A DNA stretch of 64,000 bases from Conoideocrella luteorostrata (GCA_032433595.1 JASWJB010000088.1:62001-126000), one strand, 5' to 3'. Counted from the first letter of the stretch, positions 1 through 13,900 are shown. The notes: a model not told the origin generated them from the letters alone. Translations and numbers: made by a program.

Positions 1-1192
1 CGAACCCGAACAGAATATTTTCCGGTGTCCAGAGGGTCTGGATCCATGGTCCGCCATAAAGGCACGATAGAGCTTGCGCGAGCGTATATGTCAAAACACT
101 TCTGTCCATTTCAGAAAACCTGGAGTTATGTTTCATAACTCCAAGCTTCAGGAGTTGATCCAGGGACAGCATGGAAGGTGCGGGAGAGTATGTTGTGTTC
201 TGAGGGAGATAGAAATCGGACACCTTTCTAAGCTTGTCCTCTGTTAGACAGATTTTATACACCTTCCCTTCACTATGCAAGTCCTGGGTAAGTTTACAAA
301 TGTTGACAGGAGAGTTGTTGCTGGGTGCGCGGATTGGATGCTCAGAGCACAACACATGCTGCCAGATATTCTGTCCCAAACAAGAGGATAGCAGCATTGA
401 CATTTCGAGTTTGCCACTATCCGTACCCTGGCGCACAGGTCGTCTGAGATGAAGCCTGACGGTATGGACACCTCCCTTTTTACTGCATGGTCGCACATGA
501 TGGACCATAGCTTCAAAAAGCCGCGTAGGAAAACTTGAGGTGTCGGTAGGAATCATATCTCGTGCAATGTCCTCCATTTTTTCGTAGAATCGATCCAGGC
601 AGAGCGAGAGGTTCTTGATCTTGGACAAAGTTTGCTCTAAAACAATGAATATGCCTAACGAGGAAGAGATGTTTCTATTTTGAGGCTCTATTGGAGTAGC
701 CAACTTGACTAGCCTCGGCCAGTGTTGGATGCAATTCAATGTGTAGTTGCTTTCGCCAGTGATCTGGGCAGTGAGTCGCAAAGAGGAAATATCTAATATG
801 AAACCCTCAAGATCTGACAGCAATATACGAATTTCTCGAATGAATACTTCGCGGTGTTTGGCAAGCAAGTCGTCATGCAGTAAGGGTTCCGCCAAGATGA
901 TAGCGCTAGAGCGAATAATAGAGTCGGTATAGTTCTCGATCAAGGTTTGATTGGCGCCATTGTTCTGCACAAAAATAAGTCAATATCGATGTCAACACGG
1001 CGGAATAGATGATGCAGATATCAGCGCCCGAAGCTGCGAAACAAAGCAGAAGCAAGAGAGTAAAGAGAACATCATCAGACAACCACGTACTGGATCTTTC
1101 AACTTCCACTCTATGCGACGTTGAAATAACGGCAAAACGCGTGTCAGGAGTTCCCAGTGCGATTTGACTTCAGTCATGCCCTCATCGGCCAT
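1..1192 (-). CDS. DUF7580-type fungal protein, 3' part beyond the window
   Basis: Two exons are visible on the minus strand: 1192-1091 (34 codons from ATG) and 964 down to the left edge, with an intron at 1090-965 (GTACGT..TGCAG). The second exon stays open for 964 bases to the edge, so the stop lies outside. The translation is rich in amphipathic helices. It ends in a stretch typical of the DUF7580 family: SLDQLLKLGV, then a run of about 20 residues, then ALSCLYGGPWIQTLW followed by PENILF. An upstream LFEAMVHHVRPC block followed by HTVRLHLRRP also fits. DUF7580 proteins are common in filamentous ascomycetes and are often tied to HeLo/STAND-type non-self-recognition families; their biochemical role is not established. 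Exon 1 is the least certain part, because its sequence does not match a usual family N-terminus. Family call fairly sure; function unknown. Confidence 0.78.
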
Positions 1193-1268
1193 CTTTCTTT
1201 CGTTCTTTCGTTCTTTCGTTCTTTCGTTTTTTGTTTCTTTTGTTTCTTTTGTTTCTTTCGTTTCTCTT
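1193..1268. repeat. TTTCG / TTTTGTTTC microsatellite
   Basis: Tandem CTTTCGTT units pass into TTTTGTTTC units. The tract lies directly upstream of the DUF7580 start codon, so on that strand it is a purine-rich (GAAAC/GAAAG) 5' leader or promoter element. Confidence 0.9.
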
Positions 1269-2205
1269 TAATTACTGCACACCTCTGTAGGTCTCTCAGT
1301 GTGAAGCAATAAAGAGGATTGACGTCTCAGAACTGAACTTGTTGTTGAACGAACTAACCAACATGTTGCGGCCTCAGAATAGGCATTTGACACGCACAAC
1401 ATACAAGGGCAGGATGACTGAACAGGGATTCTCTCTCCAGTATCGGTCAACATCTTTGTGACGGCTATCAGGCCACACTTAGGTTCCTGACAGGGGTAAG
1501 TCACCAATCAAAATCAGAATATTTTAAGGTACTTATATCGTCTGCTGTTTAATACTACAATAAAAGTACCAGCAAGAACCAGTTTTACAAAGAGCTACAT
1601 TACATCTCTCAGAGCACTATCTGCTCTAAAGGTCACTGTAGGTCACCCGTGATAGCAGGAGTCCCCGTGGGTCCCGGGACGAAGATGCGGTCTTACGGTC
1701 ACCAACGGATAGCAAATGGGAACACATTCACAACAGCAATCAGACACGATAGCGAAGGCTCTGCTACTATCCCGCATGCAGAATTGTGCGGCCAGAGGCG
1801 AGCTTTCACCGTATGTTCCAGTGGGAGGCATTACGTTGCGCAACACCACCACCATCAATAGTCCGTAGAGCAAACAAAATAAATGCTCCATTCTTTGTGT
1901 ATCAGCCTCCGGCTTTTGTTGCTGTCTGTTTCTATTCAATGGGGCATTGGGTCAATCAAATTCTGAAGGATCCTACCATTAATTCATGCCAGACTTCCTT
2001 AGCTGCGTAGCCTCTTCGCACGGTAGCAGCAGCCATGCAACTTATTGCTTCATACTGTAAACTCGAGCCTCCGGACCCATTTCTCCTTGATGCCGAAAGG
2101 CTCCTATTGCCAGTATTTATTTCCTGCTTGTAGCTGGCGATTTCCAGTGACCTGCGGGGCCTCCAAAATCTTTCAAGTGGGAGGTTGCGATTGTATGTAA
2201 CGTGG
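1269..2205. other. Intergenic, no supported gene
   Basis: Only short overlapping open frames are present on both strands. One minus frame (1939-1643) has a hydrophobic start and many cysteines, but no recognisable family and no splice support. I see no gene I can defend here. Confidence 0.6.
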
Positions 2206-2210
2206 TCTGA
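2206..2210. repeat. Target-site duplication TCTGA, left copy
   Basis: TCTGA precedes the left LTR directly and is repeated exactly at 14910-14914 after the right LTR. A 5-bp duplication is usual for Ty3/gypsy integration. Confidence 0.92.
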
Positions 2211-2484
2211 TGTCAGAGACTACTACTTGTGAGGGCATTCAGAAGCCACGTGATGTCGTGAGTCTAGTGACGCACCTCAGCCTATGGGAGGAGAACAGCA
2301 TGTAGCTAGCAAACCCTTCACTGCGGGGTAACAGCGAAGCATAAGTAGGGGAGAAGGAGACCAGATTATTAGAAGGCCAGAGATTAAGACTGTTCACAAT
2401 ACAGTGCTACCTTATTGCTAAGAAGCTATAAATACTTTAGAAGTCTTATCTATTACTCTGCTTTACTAGTACCTAGTTATAATA
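2211..2484 (+). repeat. Left LTR of outer retrotransposon
   Basis: 274 bp, aligned without gaps to 14636-14909. By hand I count 20 differences, all transitions. The outward (left) half keeps G/C, and the inward (right) half is converted to A/T, for example the end reads TAATA where the other copy has TGACA. Confidence 0.93.
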
Positions 2485-5400
2485 ATTTTAATCTCTTTAC
2501 CCTTAGGGCAATAGACTATTAAACAAAACACTTATTAAGATAGCTAACACAAACGCACTAATTAAGCAAGCACTTAGTAGCAATAGCATAGTAATAAGTA
2601 ACTATCTATAAAATACTCCTTCCCCCTAACTAATAAGCTAAACTCTTTAGGAAGAAAACAAAAATACACTAAATAAAGCTATTAAATTAGTAGCTAAGGA
2701 GCTATAAATAATTAGGAAGCGCTATAAGCTTATAGAACTTTAAAGGAGTATCTAAGAAGAAAAGATAAGCCTATAGTAAATAAGGCTATTAGAGAAAAGG
2801 GCACTACCCTTATCTAGCACTAAGAGTATAGCGTTTTAGCTATAATATAGTATCGCAAAGGCGTAGCTTAAGACCCCTATATATAAGGGTAATACCTATA
2901 AGAGCCTATAGAACTTCCTCTTTAACCTAAATATAGCCTTTACTATAAATCACTATAACTTTCTTAATAATATCACTAAGGTTATATATACTAATAGCTG
3001 CCTCACTAATAATATAAAGCAATAATAACTATATTATATTATTATTAATAAGCTAGTTTTATATTAAGATTACACCTAGGATAGCTTTATAGTATAGCTA
3101 AAGAAAGGAATAATTAATAAAGAATTATATTACTTAAAAGTAACTAAGATACTAATAAGGCTAAGGCAAGGAGAGGGTTAATCCTTTTAAGAGTATAAGA
3201 AAATCTAGGGAAAAGCAAAAGTAAAACTCCCTAAGAAAATTAAAGAAAGTATCTTAATTTATATATTTATTAATAGCCTAAATAACACTATAAAGAAGCA
3301 GGTACTTAGCTAAGAGTTCCTAAAGAGTTAAAACTATTTAATAGGTTAAGGCAAGAAAGCAAAAGTCACTATAAACCTACCTAGCTAGGCCAGGGATAAA
3401 ACCCCTAAAAGGAATTGCTTAAGCTTACTATCTTTAGTAAATAAGAGACTAAATAATAGTAAGGAAGCAGCGTTTACCTTTAACACTTACTTAGCCTAGC
3501 TAAATAAGGTAACTTACTATAAATACTAGAAGACTAGCTATATCTCCCCTAAGTGCATAGAACCTAATTATAATACCTATGGCAGTAACTATTATATTAC
3601 CACTATATATAGCAGAAGCAGTGACTATATTACTATAAATATAAATAAAACACTTATTGCGGTATCCTATTAATAGGGGCTTAGGTTTACTGTAAATAAC
3701 ACTAAAGACCCACGCATAAAGATAAAGGTAAAATTACAGTAAGGATATAGCTAGGTAGCTATGCTAGCGCTATTTAACCTAAGCGTAACTAACACTATTA
3801 TTAACCCTAAACTATTAAGTAATATAGATTAAAGCAATGTATAAAAGGACCCTATATAACTAAAAGGCATAGTAAATACACCGCTAGAGCACTATAGGAT
3901 CCTTAACCGCGTTATTAAAATCAAAGATAGCACTAGTTATACATAAATATATTAACTTAGCTATTATATAGTAAAGACTAAAGAGGACTTACTTTTAGGA
4001 CTTAACTATACTATTACTTATAAACTAATAGTAATATTATAGGAGTTTAAATATTAGAGACACCCTATTATAGTGTTAAGACTCTTACTAGCCTAGGGTA
4101 AGCAATAAGTTTACTATAAAGCAAAGAAGTTAGCTATTATACTAATTTTATAAAGAGGATTCTAACTTAATTAGGCAATAATACTAGATAAAAACAAAGA
4201 GAGCAATAAAGAAGCTACAAGGGAGTTACCTAAGGCCTACACTAAATATTAGGATATTTTCTTAAGAGAAGCCACTATAGTGCTACCCCCTTTTAGTGAA
4301 TAAATATATATAATTAAATTAAAGAAAGGCTAAATACCCCTATAGGGACCTATTTATAACTTTACTAAAAAAGAGCTATAAGTACTCTGTGAATACTTAG
4401 CTAGCGCTATTAAGCAAGGATAAATAAGAAGATTAATAAGCCTAGCTAGTGCCTTAATCCTCTTTATGCTAAAGAAGGGAGGCTAGCTATACCTATATAT
4501 AGATTATTAAGGCCTTAATAAGGTTATAAGGAAGGATAAGGCACCCTTGCCTTTAGTAACTAAAATCCTTAATAGGTTAAAGGGCGTAAAAGTATATACT
4601 AAGATTAACCTTAAAGATACATACTATTGGCTATGTATTAGCGAGGGCAATAAGTAGAAGACTACCTTCTAATGCCAATATAGCCACTTTAAATATCTTG
4701 TGATGCTATTTAGGCTAGTTAATACTCTAGCTATCTTCTAAGAATATATTAATAATACCCTAGGGGACCTAATTAACATTATCTGCATTATATACCTAGA
4801 TAATATATTAATATATAGCAGTAACCCTGTAGAACATAAGTAGTATATATAGTAAGTCCTTAAGAAGCTAAGATAAGCTAAATTATATATAAATATTAAT
4901 AAGTGTAAGTTTTTTATAACTAAAGTAGGATTCCTAGGATTTATTATAATAAACAAGGGGATTAAAATAAAACCTAAGTATATCTAAGTTATTATAGACT
5001 AGCTATTACCTAGTAGTGTGTTAAAGATTTAGTCCTTTTTAGGATTTATAGGCTTTTACTAAAGATTTATTAAAGGGTATAGTAAAATAACTATCCTATT
5101 AATAAACCTACTAAAAGGAGATATAATAGGAAGTATTACACTACTAAGTAGCGTAATAATAGCCTTTAAAGAGCTAAAGCAATGCTTCTAGGAAGCACCT
5201 ATCTTAACACACTTTAACCTAAATACACTATTAAGAATAGAAACTAACGTATTAGGGTTCGCGATTAGCGTAATCTTAGCGTAGTTATAGCTAGATCACT
5301 AGTATTTAATTACCTATATATTAAAGAAGTTATCTCCCACGGAAATTCACTATATAATCCCTAATATAGAGCTACTAGCTATCTAAGAGGCATTTAGAAT

Positions 5401-6766
5401 ATAAAGATATTACCTTGCTTATTCTACACACTTAATCTGTATTATTATAGATTATTTAAACCATAAGTACCTAGTATCTAAACTAAAGCTAATAAGCAGG
5501 TAGGTCACTGCTTTAGATAAGCTATGCTTATTTAATTTTATTATTAAGTATAGACTAGGCATCGCTAATCTAGCTAATAGTTTATCTAAGTGGTTAAACT
5601 ATTTTAATAAGGAGGTAGTAGCATAGGCAAAGGCCTTGTAGTTATTAACCTTTCTAAAGAAGTTTATAGATAGTAAGCAATAGGGTAGTAGTTATACTGT
5701 GGGGTATAATAAGGCTACCTTATCTAATTAAGTAAAGAGTAAGCAGCAGGGTAGTAGTTATACTATGGGGTATAACAAGGCTACCTTATCTAATTAAGTA
5801 GAGAGTAAGAAGCAGGGTAGCGCTTATACCTTAGGGTGTAATAAGGCTACCTTACCTAATTAAGTAATTAGTATATAGTAGGTTAGCGGTAATATTATTA
5901 AATGTATTACGCTGATTTCTAAGACGTTACCTACTTTTAATAAGTTAGAGTTACAGCAAAGCCCCTAGCCAGCGAAGTTAGGACTAGCTCTAATATAGCT
6001 AGCTAGCTAGAGTACTATAGCGAGGCTCCTGGCCATTAGGAGAGCCTCTATAGTAGGCTCCCTAGCGAATATATTAGATAAAGGCAGCTATTTATTAGCA
6101 CCTTCTATTTTTAAGTTATTATTAGAGACATAGCAAAGGGATGCCTTTATGGTCTAATAAAGAAAGTAGCTTATAAGTAGCTCTAGGGTTATAACCTAAG
6201 GGCATAGGCCCTAGGAAATTAATAAAAAAGGACTCCTCCTATATAAGGAATATATTTATATTCTAGGAGGCCTTAGGAAGGAAATAATACTACTAGTTTA
6301 TAATAACTTAGCAGTAGGATATTATAGAGTTAGTAAAACACTATAATAACTTACCTCTTAGTATTACTAGCTAGGCATAAAGAAGCATATTAAGGACTAT
6401 ATTTATGTATGCTTAAATTACTAAGTTTTAAAGCTAAGGTTACATTATCTATATAGTAAACTAGCAGTGCTACTAGTGCTAGATTGCCCCTTTTAAGAGC
6501 TATCTATAGACTTTATTACTAGGCTACCCCCTATTAGTGTATATAGAAATAAGATCTATGATTTAATCCTTATAATTATAAATAGATTCTTTAAGTACAC
6601 TATCTATAAGCTAGTATTAAAGCAAATAACTAGCAATAATCTAGCTATAATCTTCTTAAACTAGGTGTTTAAGGACTATAGGATACCTAAGGGCATTATA
6701 ACTAATTAAGGCACCACTTTTATAAGTAGTTTTTAGAGAACCTTTTGTTACCTTATCGCTACTAAG
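2485..6766 (+). pseudogene. Degenerate gag-pol of outer gypsy element
   Basis: No long open frame survives, but conserved pol motifs can be read through stops. Reverse transcriptase has a YIDY-stop-GLNK stretch near 4495-4525 (family form: IDYRGLN) and IYLDNILIYSS near 4790-4825 (family form: YLDDILIYS, with one Asp changed to Asn). The integrase zinc-binding region lies near 6290-6440 (YNNLAVGYYRVSKT, in which the expected His residues are Tyr). The catalytic core begins near 6485 (DFITRLPP, later GIITNQGTTF). The frame stops at the junction with the inner element, right after a YLIATK-like segment. The substitutions are what C-to-T/G-to-A change would give. Gag should lie at about 2600-3500, but I see no clear zinc knuckle. 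Confidence 0.82.
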
Positions 6767-7191
6767 TGTGACGGCTATGGTTGGTTCCCAAGGGATAAAC
6801 CTTAGTCATGGTTTATGTTGGCAGAGGTTACAGGGCGTTGTACGTTCTAAGCAAAGAGATGTCACGTTGCAATGGTTTAAATAATCGATAGATACAGGTA
6901 AACAATTGTAATAATTAAATAACTATTAAAGACTAACTATCTAAGATATCTAAAGAGTGTAATTTAGTGGTGCCTATATAGTAAGTGGTTTACTGTTGGT
7001 TCACGCGAACTTAGGTGAACTTATGTATGCTACAGGGGAGGGTTCACTAGGGATTCACGCGAACTAAAGTAAACCTAGTTATATCCCTTTATAGAATATC
7101 TTAGGCTCTGTCTATAGGTTATGTGTAGAGGTGGGGTTTTAGCGCCCTATAGCTAGCCTTCTTATAGCCCGCTAGCTAGGGTTATAATATA
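6767..7191 (-). repeat. Left LTR of inner retrotransposon (its 3' LTR)
   Basis: 425 bp matching 14153-14577. The left half, which faces outwards, keeps G/C (for example GTGACGGCTATGGTTGG). The right half, facing the element's interior, is converted, ending GGGTTATAATATA where the other copy has GGGTCGTAACACA. Confidence 0.92.
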
Positions 7192-7318
7192 ATGTCCCCT
7201 CTCTAATGGTCTTGTCCTTGAGACCTAGTATTGTTTTATAAATAGGTTACTGCCTATTGGTTATTATTTAGTAGGTTCCCTTCTTTCTTTATTTTCCTAG
7301 TAATATACTACTTACACT

Positions 7319-7960
7319 ATGCTTAACTATATAGAGAAATCCCAAGCAAAGTCAAAATCTACCATTAACTACGCTATTACATTGGCTTTTATCTTTAAAC
7401 ATGGTTTTAAAGTATTACTGTGTTTTTGTTATGAACAGAGGGGTCTTCCTTGCGTTGCCGTGGAGGACAAAAATCGCTGTTTACTATGCTATTCTTTAGG
7501 TTATTCTTGCGATAGTTCTTTAACTCTAATAGTAAATAGTATATTTCCTTTTTTTTTTTTTTTATTTCTTATTACCTAACCCTTTTCCTAGTTACTTAAA
7601 TCTCTAAGGAACTATAACATCTAGAACGTAAAGAAGAAGCAGCTAAAGAGCTATTAATTAAGTATTATTAAAAACATTAATAAGAGATAGATAAGGCTTT
7701 TAACTATTTAATGCGACTTTGCCGCATAAAGCATTAATTACGCGAGAAAGGCGTAATAATAGTAAAACAGGAGATAAACTCCCTAGAGGAGTTAGAGGAA
7801 ATAGAGAAACAGGAGAAAGAGGCTTATTAAGCTAAACTTACCTAAGCGCGGCAGCAAGAGTCTAAGGCTATCTATGATGTGTAAGAGTAGGGGGGTGCTA
7901 GTGTTCTAGACTAAGAGTCTATTTTACGAGACATAAGCATAGAGATCCCTAATATATTAT
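7319..7960 (+). pseudogene. Antisense cysteine-rich, coiled-coil reading frame inside inner element
   Basis: This frame runs opposite to the element's gag-pol and lies between the pol 3' end and the LTR. It is open for 86 codons (7319-7579) and then continues with stops to about 7960. The first part has a cysteine cluster in which the last four cysteines are spaced C-x8-C-x2-C-x6-C, like the second half of a Zn2Cys6 binuclear cluster. The first half reads CFCYEQRGLPC; the Tyr may stand for a lost Cys, which would restore C-x2-C-x6-C. The second part is rich in Glu, Lys and Arg (for example SLEELEEIEKQEKEA), as in a coiled coil. Similar short proteins are, to my memory, annotated as hypothetical proteins near repeats in other filamentous fungi. 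Function unknown; possibly a DNA-binding accessory protein of the element. Confidence 0.55.
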
Positions 7961-7961
7961 T

Positions 7962-10900
7962 ATAATGTCTATTCTTGATTAAATTATTGTATTATAGCCT
8001 TGTAATTTTCTAAATTTTAGACTAGTTCCTATGTGTTTTCTTTTGATCTATATCCTTTTTATTTAATAAGGTATTATTATTATTTCCCTTTTATTTATGT
8101 GTTTATTATTTATTTTACCTTATATTTTATTTTGTTTAAGACTTTAATGTCTTCTTTAGCTAATGCGTTTTTTAGTGCTGGTTTAAGGAGTGAAATATAG
8201 AATATTAGGTATATTTATATTATTATTAGTAATAAGAGTTTATAGTTATTCTCTGAAATTTACTGTTTTACCTTAAAGGGTCTTAATTTTTTGTGATTTA
8301 ATTTATTACTTAGTTATATTATTCTAATGTTTTATTAGAGTAAGTAAACTATGTTTCCCCCTAAGAAGATTAGTCCCTTTAATCTTTTTTAATTATAGTA
8401 TTTTTGTATTTTAGTGCGAATAAATTTAAGTTCTTTTCTTATTTCTTTGTGTAATTTTTATATATTTTTTGCGTTTAGTATTGCTTTTTTAGCGTTTAGT
8501 CCTTATATAGGTGTTCTAAAAACTTCTAGATTATATCTATAGTTTATGTATACTAGTGATATTTTTGTAGATTCTATAACTACACTATTATAAGCTAGTT
8601 AGGCTATTAGTAATTTTTCTACCTAATTATTTTAATTATAGTTAATATAATATCTAAGGTATTATTCTAATGTTTAGTTTAGTCTCTTGGTTTATCTATT
8701 AGTCTATAGGTAATATGCTATACTAAGCTTATGTTTTATTCCTAGTTATGCTATTAATGCTTGCTAGAAGTTAAAGGTAAATATAGTTCCTTTATCTAAA
8801 ACAATTTCTTCTGGTAATCTATGGTTACTTATAATTATTTATAGGAACACATAAGCTAGTTCTTTTGCGTTACTTGCTTCTTTAAATAGTAAGAAGTAGC
8901 TATATTTTATGAGTTTATCTATAACTATAAATATACTATTATATTTAACGTTTATTAAGGGTTCTTTGGATAGTGGTAATTTAGTGATATAGTTAAATAC
9001 AATAGATTCCTAAGGCTTTTGTGGCACCTAAAGTGGTTATAGGTGTTTATAAGGTTTATGCCTAAAGGCTTTGCTTTATGCGTATTTTATATATTCTTTA
9101 ATTACTTTTTATATAACTTTCTTTAGTCTAGGGAAGTTATAGTTTTATTATATTTTATTTATTGTTTTTTGTATCCCTTAATGTCCTAAGATAGGATATA
9201 TATATAAGATTTCTATATATTCCTTTTATAGTTCTGGTAATATCTAGACTTTTCCTTTATATTATGGTATATTTAACTATCCTATGTTATATTCTAGCGA
9301 TACTTCCTGAATATATTTAATATAATCCTTTGTTTATTATAGTACTTAATAATATACTAGATTATTTACTATTACTTTAAAGATTATATTTAACTATTAT
9401 TATTGTAAATTGCCTTATATGTTAAACTTAAGTAGCTATCCCTTAATAACAGGTATTCCTATGTTATAGTCACTTCTTTAACTAAGAGTGTCTACTTTGC
9501 TATTTTTTAATCCCTTTTAATAAGTAATCTTATAGTTAAACTCTAAGAGATATTCTACTTATTAGATTTATTGTCTATTTAATTATTGTGTGGTGGAGAA
9601 GTGTGTAATGTTTTTGTGATTAGTGTAGACCTTAGTGTAGTGTTTTAATCCTAATAAGTAGTGTTAAAATTCCTTAAATAAGTTAATAATAGCAAGGAAT
9701 TCTTTATTATAAATAGGGTAATTAAGTTCTGCTTTATGTAGCTTCTTTAAATAAAAGGCTATTAAATACGTTTTTTTGTTATTATTTTTTTGTTTAATCT
9801 ATGCGCCTAGCGCAAAGTTAGATACATTGGTTTTTAGTTTTACTGGTTTTTCTGAGTTAAATATAACTAAAACTGGTTCTAAGAGTATTAACTTTTTAAT
9901 GTTATTAAAAGCTTCTTATGCTAAGCCACTCTATTCCTATGTTTTATCTTTCTTTATAAGTTTATATAATAGTATTATAATTTTTCTGAAATTCCTTATA
10001 AATTATTAGTAATAATTTACGAATCCTAGGAAACTTTATACCTCTGTAATAGTTCCTGGCGTTAGCTATTCTTTAATGGCTTTAACTTTTGATTTTTTTA
10101 TTTAAATCTTATTAGGTTAAATAGTGTGTCTAAGGAAATCCACTTCTTATATATAGAACTTACTTTTCTCTGGTTTTACTAATAACTTTATATTCTAGAG
10201 TGCTACTAGAACCTTATGTATATATTCCTTGTGTTCTTTAAGATTCTTTAAGAAGATTAGGATATTATTAAGATATATAACTATAAAAATATTAAGATAT
10301 TCTTATAGTATATTATTAATTATCCTTTAGAATATTATAGGTATATTTATAAGTCTAAATAGTATAACTAAGTATTTAAATAGTCTAAACTTTGTTCTAA
10401 AAGCTATTTTTTATTTATTGCTTTTTTTGATTTAAATTAGGTTATAAGCTCCTTTAAGATCTAGGGCTATAAACTAATTTATTCTATGTAGTTAATCTTA
10501 TAACTTAGCGATAAGTAGTAAGGGTGTTTAATCCTTAATAGTAATATTATTAAGTTATTAGTAATCTATAATAAGATATAACTTCCTATTTTTCTTTAGT
10601 ATAAATATAATAAGGTATCCTGCTTCTAAAGTTAATATTTATATATAGCCCTTAGCTAATATTTTATTGATATATTCCTATAGTGTCTTTAGTTACTTTC
10701 CGTTAAAGCTATAGATTTTATTAAAGGTTATTAATATTCCTTCTTTTAGAATAATTTTGTGATCCTATTTACTATGTTCTAGTACTCTAGTATTAAGTTC
10801 CTCTTAAAATAATTTAGTATACTTCTAGTATTCCTTTGGGATATTCTTTAGTTATTCTTCCTTTAATTTAAGACTTTCTTTTATCTTTGTGGGTTTTTCT

Positions 10901-13900
10901 ATTGTGTTATTAATGTATATAAGGTCCTTCCTTAGAGCAATAATAACTCTTTGGATCTTATGATTTTTTGATTTTGTTTATTTATGATGTATTCTAGGTT
11001 ATAATATAGTCTCTATTATTATAGGTTTAGCTTTTGCCTTATATGTCTTGCTTGCTTCTATAGTAGCTAAGTTATAGCGAAATTTCGCTTCTTCTGAATT
11101 ATTTTAATGCTATTGGTTTACGCTGTTATCCTAACGTAAATAGCTAGTCCTTTAGTTAATTAGTGGGTTACTCTCCCTTAGCCATAGGTGTCCTAGGACT
11201 ATATTATGTTCTAATATATTTATAATATTATATATAACAGTTTTAAAGTGTCCTTAGATAATAAACGGTAGGTAAGGAGTCTCTATGTTAATTATCCTGT
11301 TATTGTAAGAAAATATTTCTCCTTTTATGTTATAAAGTTAGTAAGGTTCCTTCTTTGTGTTCTATGGTAGTTAGTAATAATTAATGACTCTAGGTAAGAC
11401 ATAGTTACCTATTATGCCACTATCTATAAGTGCTTTTATGTAATATCCTAAGATTTTGGCTTTTAATATTAGTTTATGTTATGTTCTACTGTTATTGGTT
11501 TTGCATAGGGTTATTAGTTTCTTTCCTATTAAGCTAGTCTATAGCCCTTTTATAGATAGTGTACCTTGTTTTTTGAATCTAGAATAGTTTCTTTATTAAT
11601 TTACCTTTAAATTTCCTTATGCTATTCTGTGGCGTTACTATCTTTAATAGCTTATTTAAAACCTATTTTTTGTTTATATAGATATATAAGTTATATATAT
11701 ATTTAGCGTTTTATTTCTATGTGTTAATTATAATAATGGTTCTTATAGTTTATTGTATATTTTTATTGATAGTTTTGTATATTATGTTAGCACCACTTAT
11801 TGTAGCAATCTTTGTTTTGTTATTATGATTTCTTAGCTTCTATAGGGTTATCCTTTTTGTATAACTTAAATAATTACCTTATATTTTGATATATTTTTGG
11901 TGTTTTAAATTACTATTTATGCTATTCCCTTGCCTTATTTACTAGATGGTCTAGATATTATAGCAGGTTATATGTATTATGGTTAGTTATTCTATAGGCT
12001 TTGGTTCTAGGTAGTTGTTTGTAATGTTAAGGGTTAGTGTGCCTTTCCCTTTAATACTATTTAATTGCTTTTCTTAGTATATATATTTAGTATATATTTA
12101 TTTTGCATAGCGGTATTAATGCTCCTATATTTTAGTATAGTAATAGTGTGCTTACATTAGGTTTAAGGATAGTGATGTATTCTTTATTTTTAAGCGTTAT
12201 CCTTTATTCCCTGAGTTTATAGGCTAGGTATAGTTATATAATTTTATGACCTGCTATTTGTTTTAGGAATATATTTAGTCTTGCCTTAGTGTGAAAGTGC
12301 GTTTTATATTTAAAGTGTGTATATAATGCCCATAAGATATAATAATGTTTATTATGGTTTAGGTGTATTCTTGGGTTATCTTTAAATTCTCCTAATGGTT
12401 CCTATAGTCCTATAGCTACTGCTGTAAAGTTATTGCTTAGGATTAAGATTACTATGTCTTTTCCTTGTGGTATAGGTTAATATTAAATAAACGTTTGTTT
12501 TTGGTTAAATATAAGAGGTTTAGGTTTAATTTATATAAGAATATTTTAGTATTATATATTATAGTATTCCACGTTATATTATAAGGTAGTTTATTTATCC
12601 TTATTGTTTTCTTTATATAATAATGTTTTATAGTCTTGGTTAGACTTATTATTACTACTATTGCCTTTAGGTGTATCTTAATCTTAATCTATAGTATTAA
12701 ATAAACTAGTGTTATTAACACTTAGTGCCCTTTCTCCTTATAGCTATATAAGAAGTTATATAGCTTCTTCTTCTTATTATTAAAGGTTATTTTCTACTAC
12801 TTATTATGCCCTATTTATTCCTGCTTAGATTTCTTAATAGGTTTATTATTTAATTTACTGTGGTTTAGTTCCTTGTTCCCTTTTTGGTAAAGGAATCCTG
12901 CTAGTTATAGCTAAAGTTTTCTTAGGCTATTTTAGAAACCATTTACTACCTTGTTTTTCGCTAAGGTACATAATGTAGTTATTATTATAATATCTAGTTT
13001 AGTTAAGGTTTTAGTGTTTAATATCTATTTTAGTATTATTAAGTTATCTCTTATTATTTAAAGCTGGTTTTTATTCTTTTTTAGGTTATTTATATTCCTT
13101 AGAGAAATGTCCTTTTTTCCTATAATTATAGTACTTTACCTTTTCTTTATTAAACTTCTTTATAGTGTTTAAGTTTATTTATCCTAGGTTAGTAGTATAT
13201 ATATATATAATAAGCTCTTGTTATTACTTGCCTTAGTTACTAAGGTTTTATTGCATATTATTATGCTAATTCTTACTACCTTAATTCTTTTCTTGGCGTT
13301 ACTTATACTATTTATTATTAATATATACTATAATGCTAATATAGTTAGTAAGGGTATTTAGTTAGTTTAATTTATAGAGTTTATTTTTAACTTCCTCCTT
13401 AAGTCCTTTGTAATATATAGACATAAAATAGGCTTATTCCTATAAAAGCTTAGAAATAATCTATAAGAATATTATAGAATATTTAAATATTAATCCCTTT
13501 TAACATAGGTTTTATAATTTACTTTTTGCCTTTTGTTTTTTATCTATAGTTTTAAATATTTAATAAATAAAGTTCTTGAATTCTTAATAAAATAAAAAGA
13601 TATAAACTATGTTTAGTTTATAGGTTCCTAAAAAAGAGTTTTCCATGTAATTACATAACGTGGGCTTAAACCAAGAGAGTGCTGGTCTAGTGAGTTTACC
13701 TATGGTATACTACACCCTAGATACCTTATTCTTAAATTATACTAGGAAATACATAAAGTAAGCCTAAAGCTAGGTAAGGAATAATTATAAGGTACCTATA
13801 ATACTATTAAATAATCCTGGTGGTGTAGGCTTTAATACTTCTCCTAGGTCCTTGCCTTTTATAGCAGTGGTAGTAAGTCTATTAAGTTTGTTAATCTAGC

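Noticed and set aside
1643..1939. Minus frame with hydrophobic N-terminus and several cysteines
   Set aside because: Signal-peptide-like start is not enough; the opposite strand is equally open and no homologue type is recognised.
4738..10009. Short open frames inside the RIPped block (4738-4956 minus, 9776-10009 plus)
   Set aside because: They run antisense to recognisable pol motifs and consist of low-complexity AT-rich codons; they are shadows of the dead elements.
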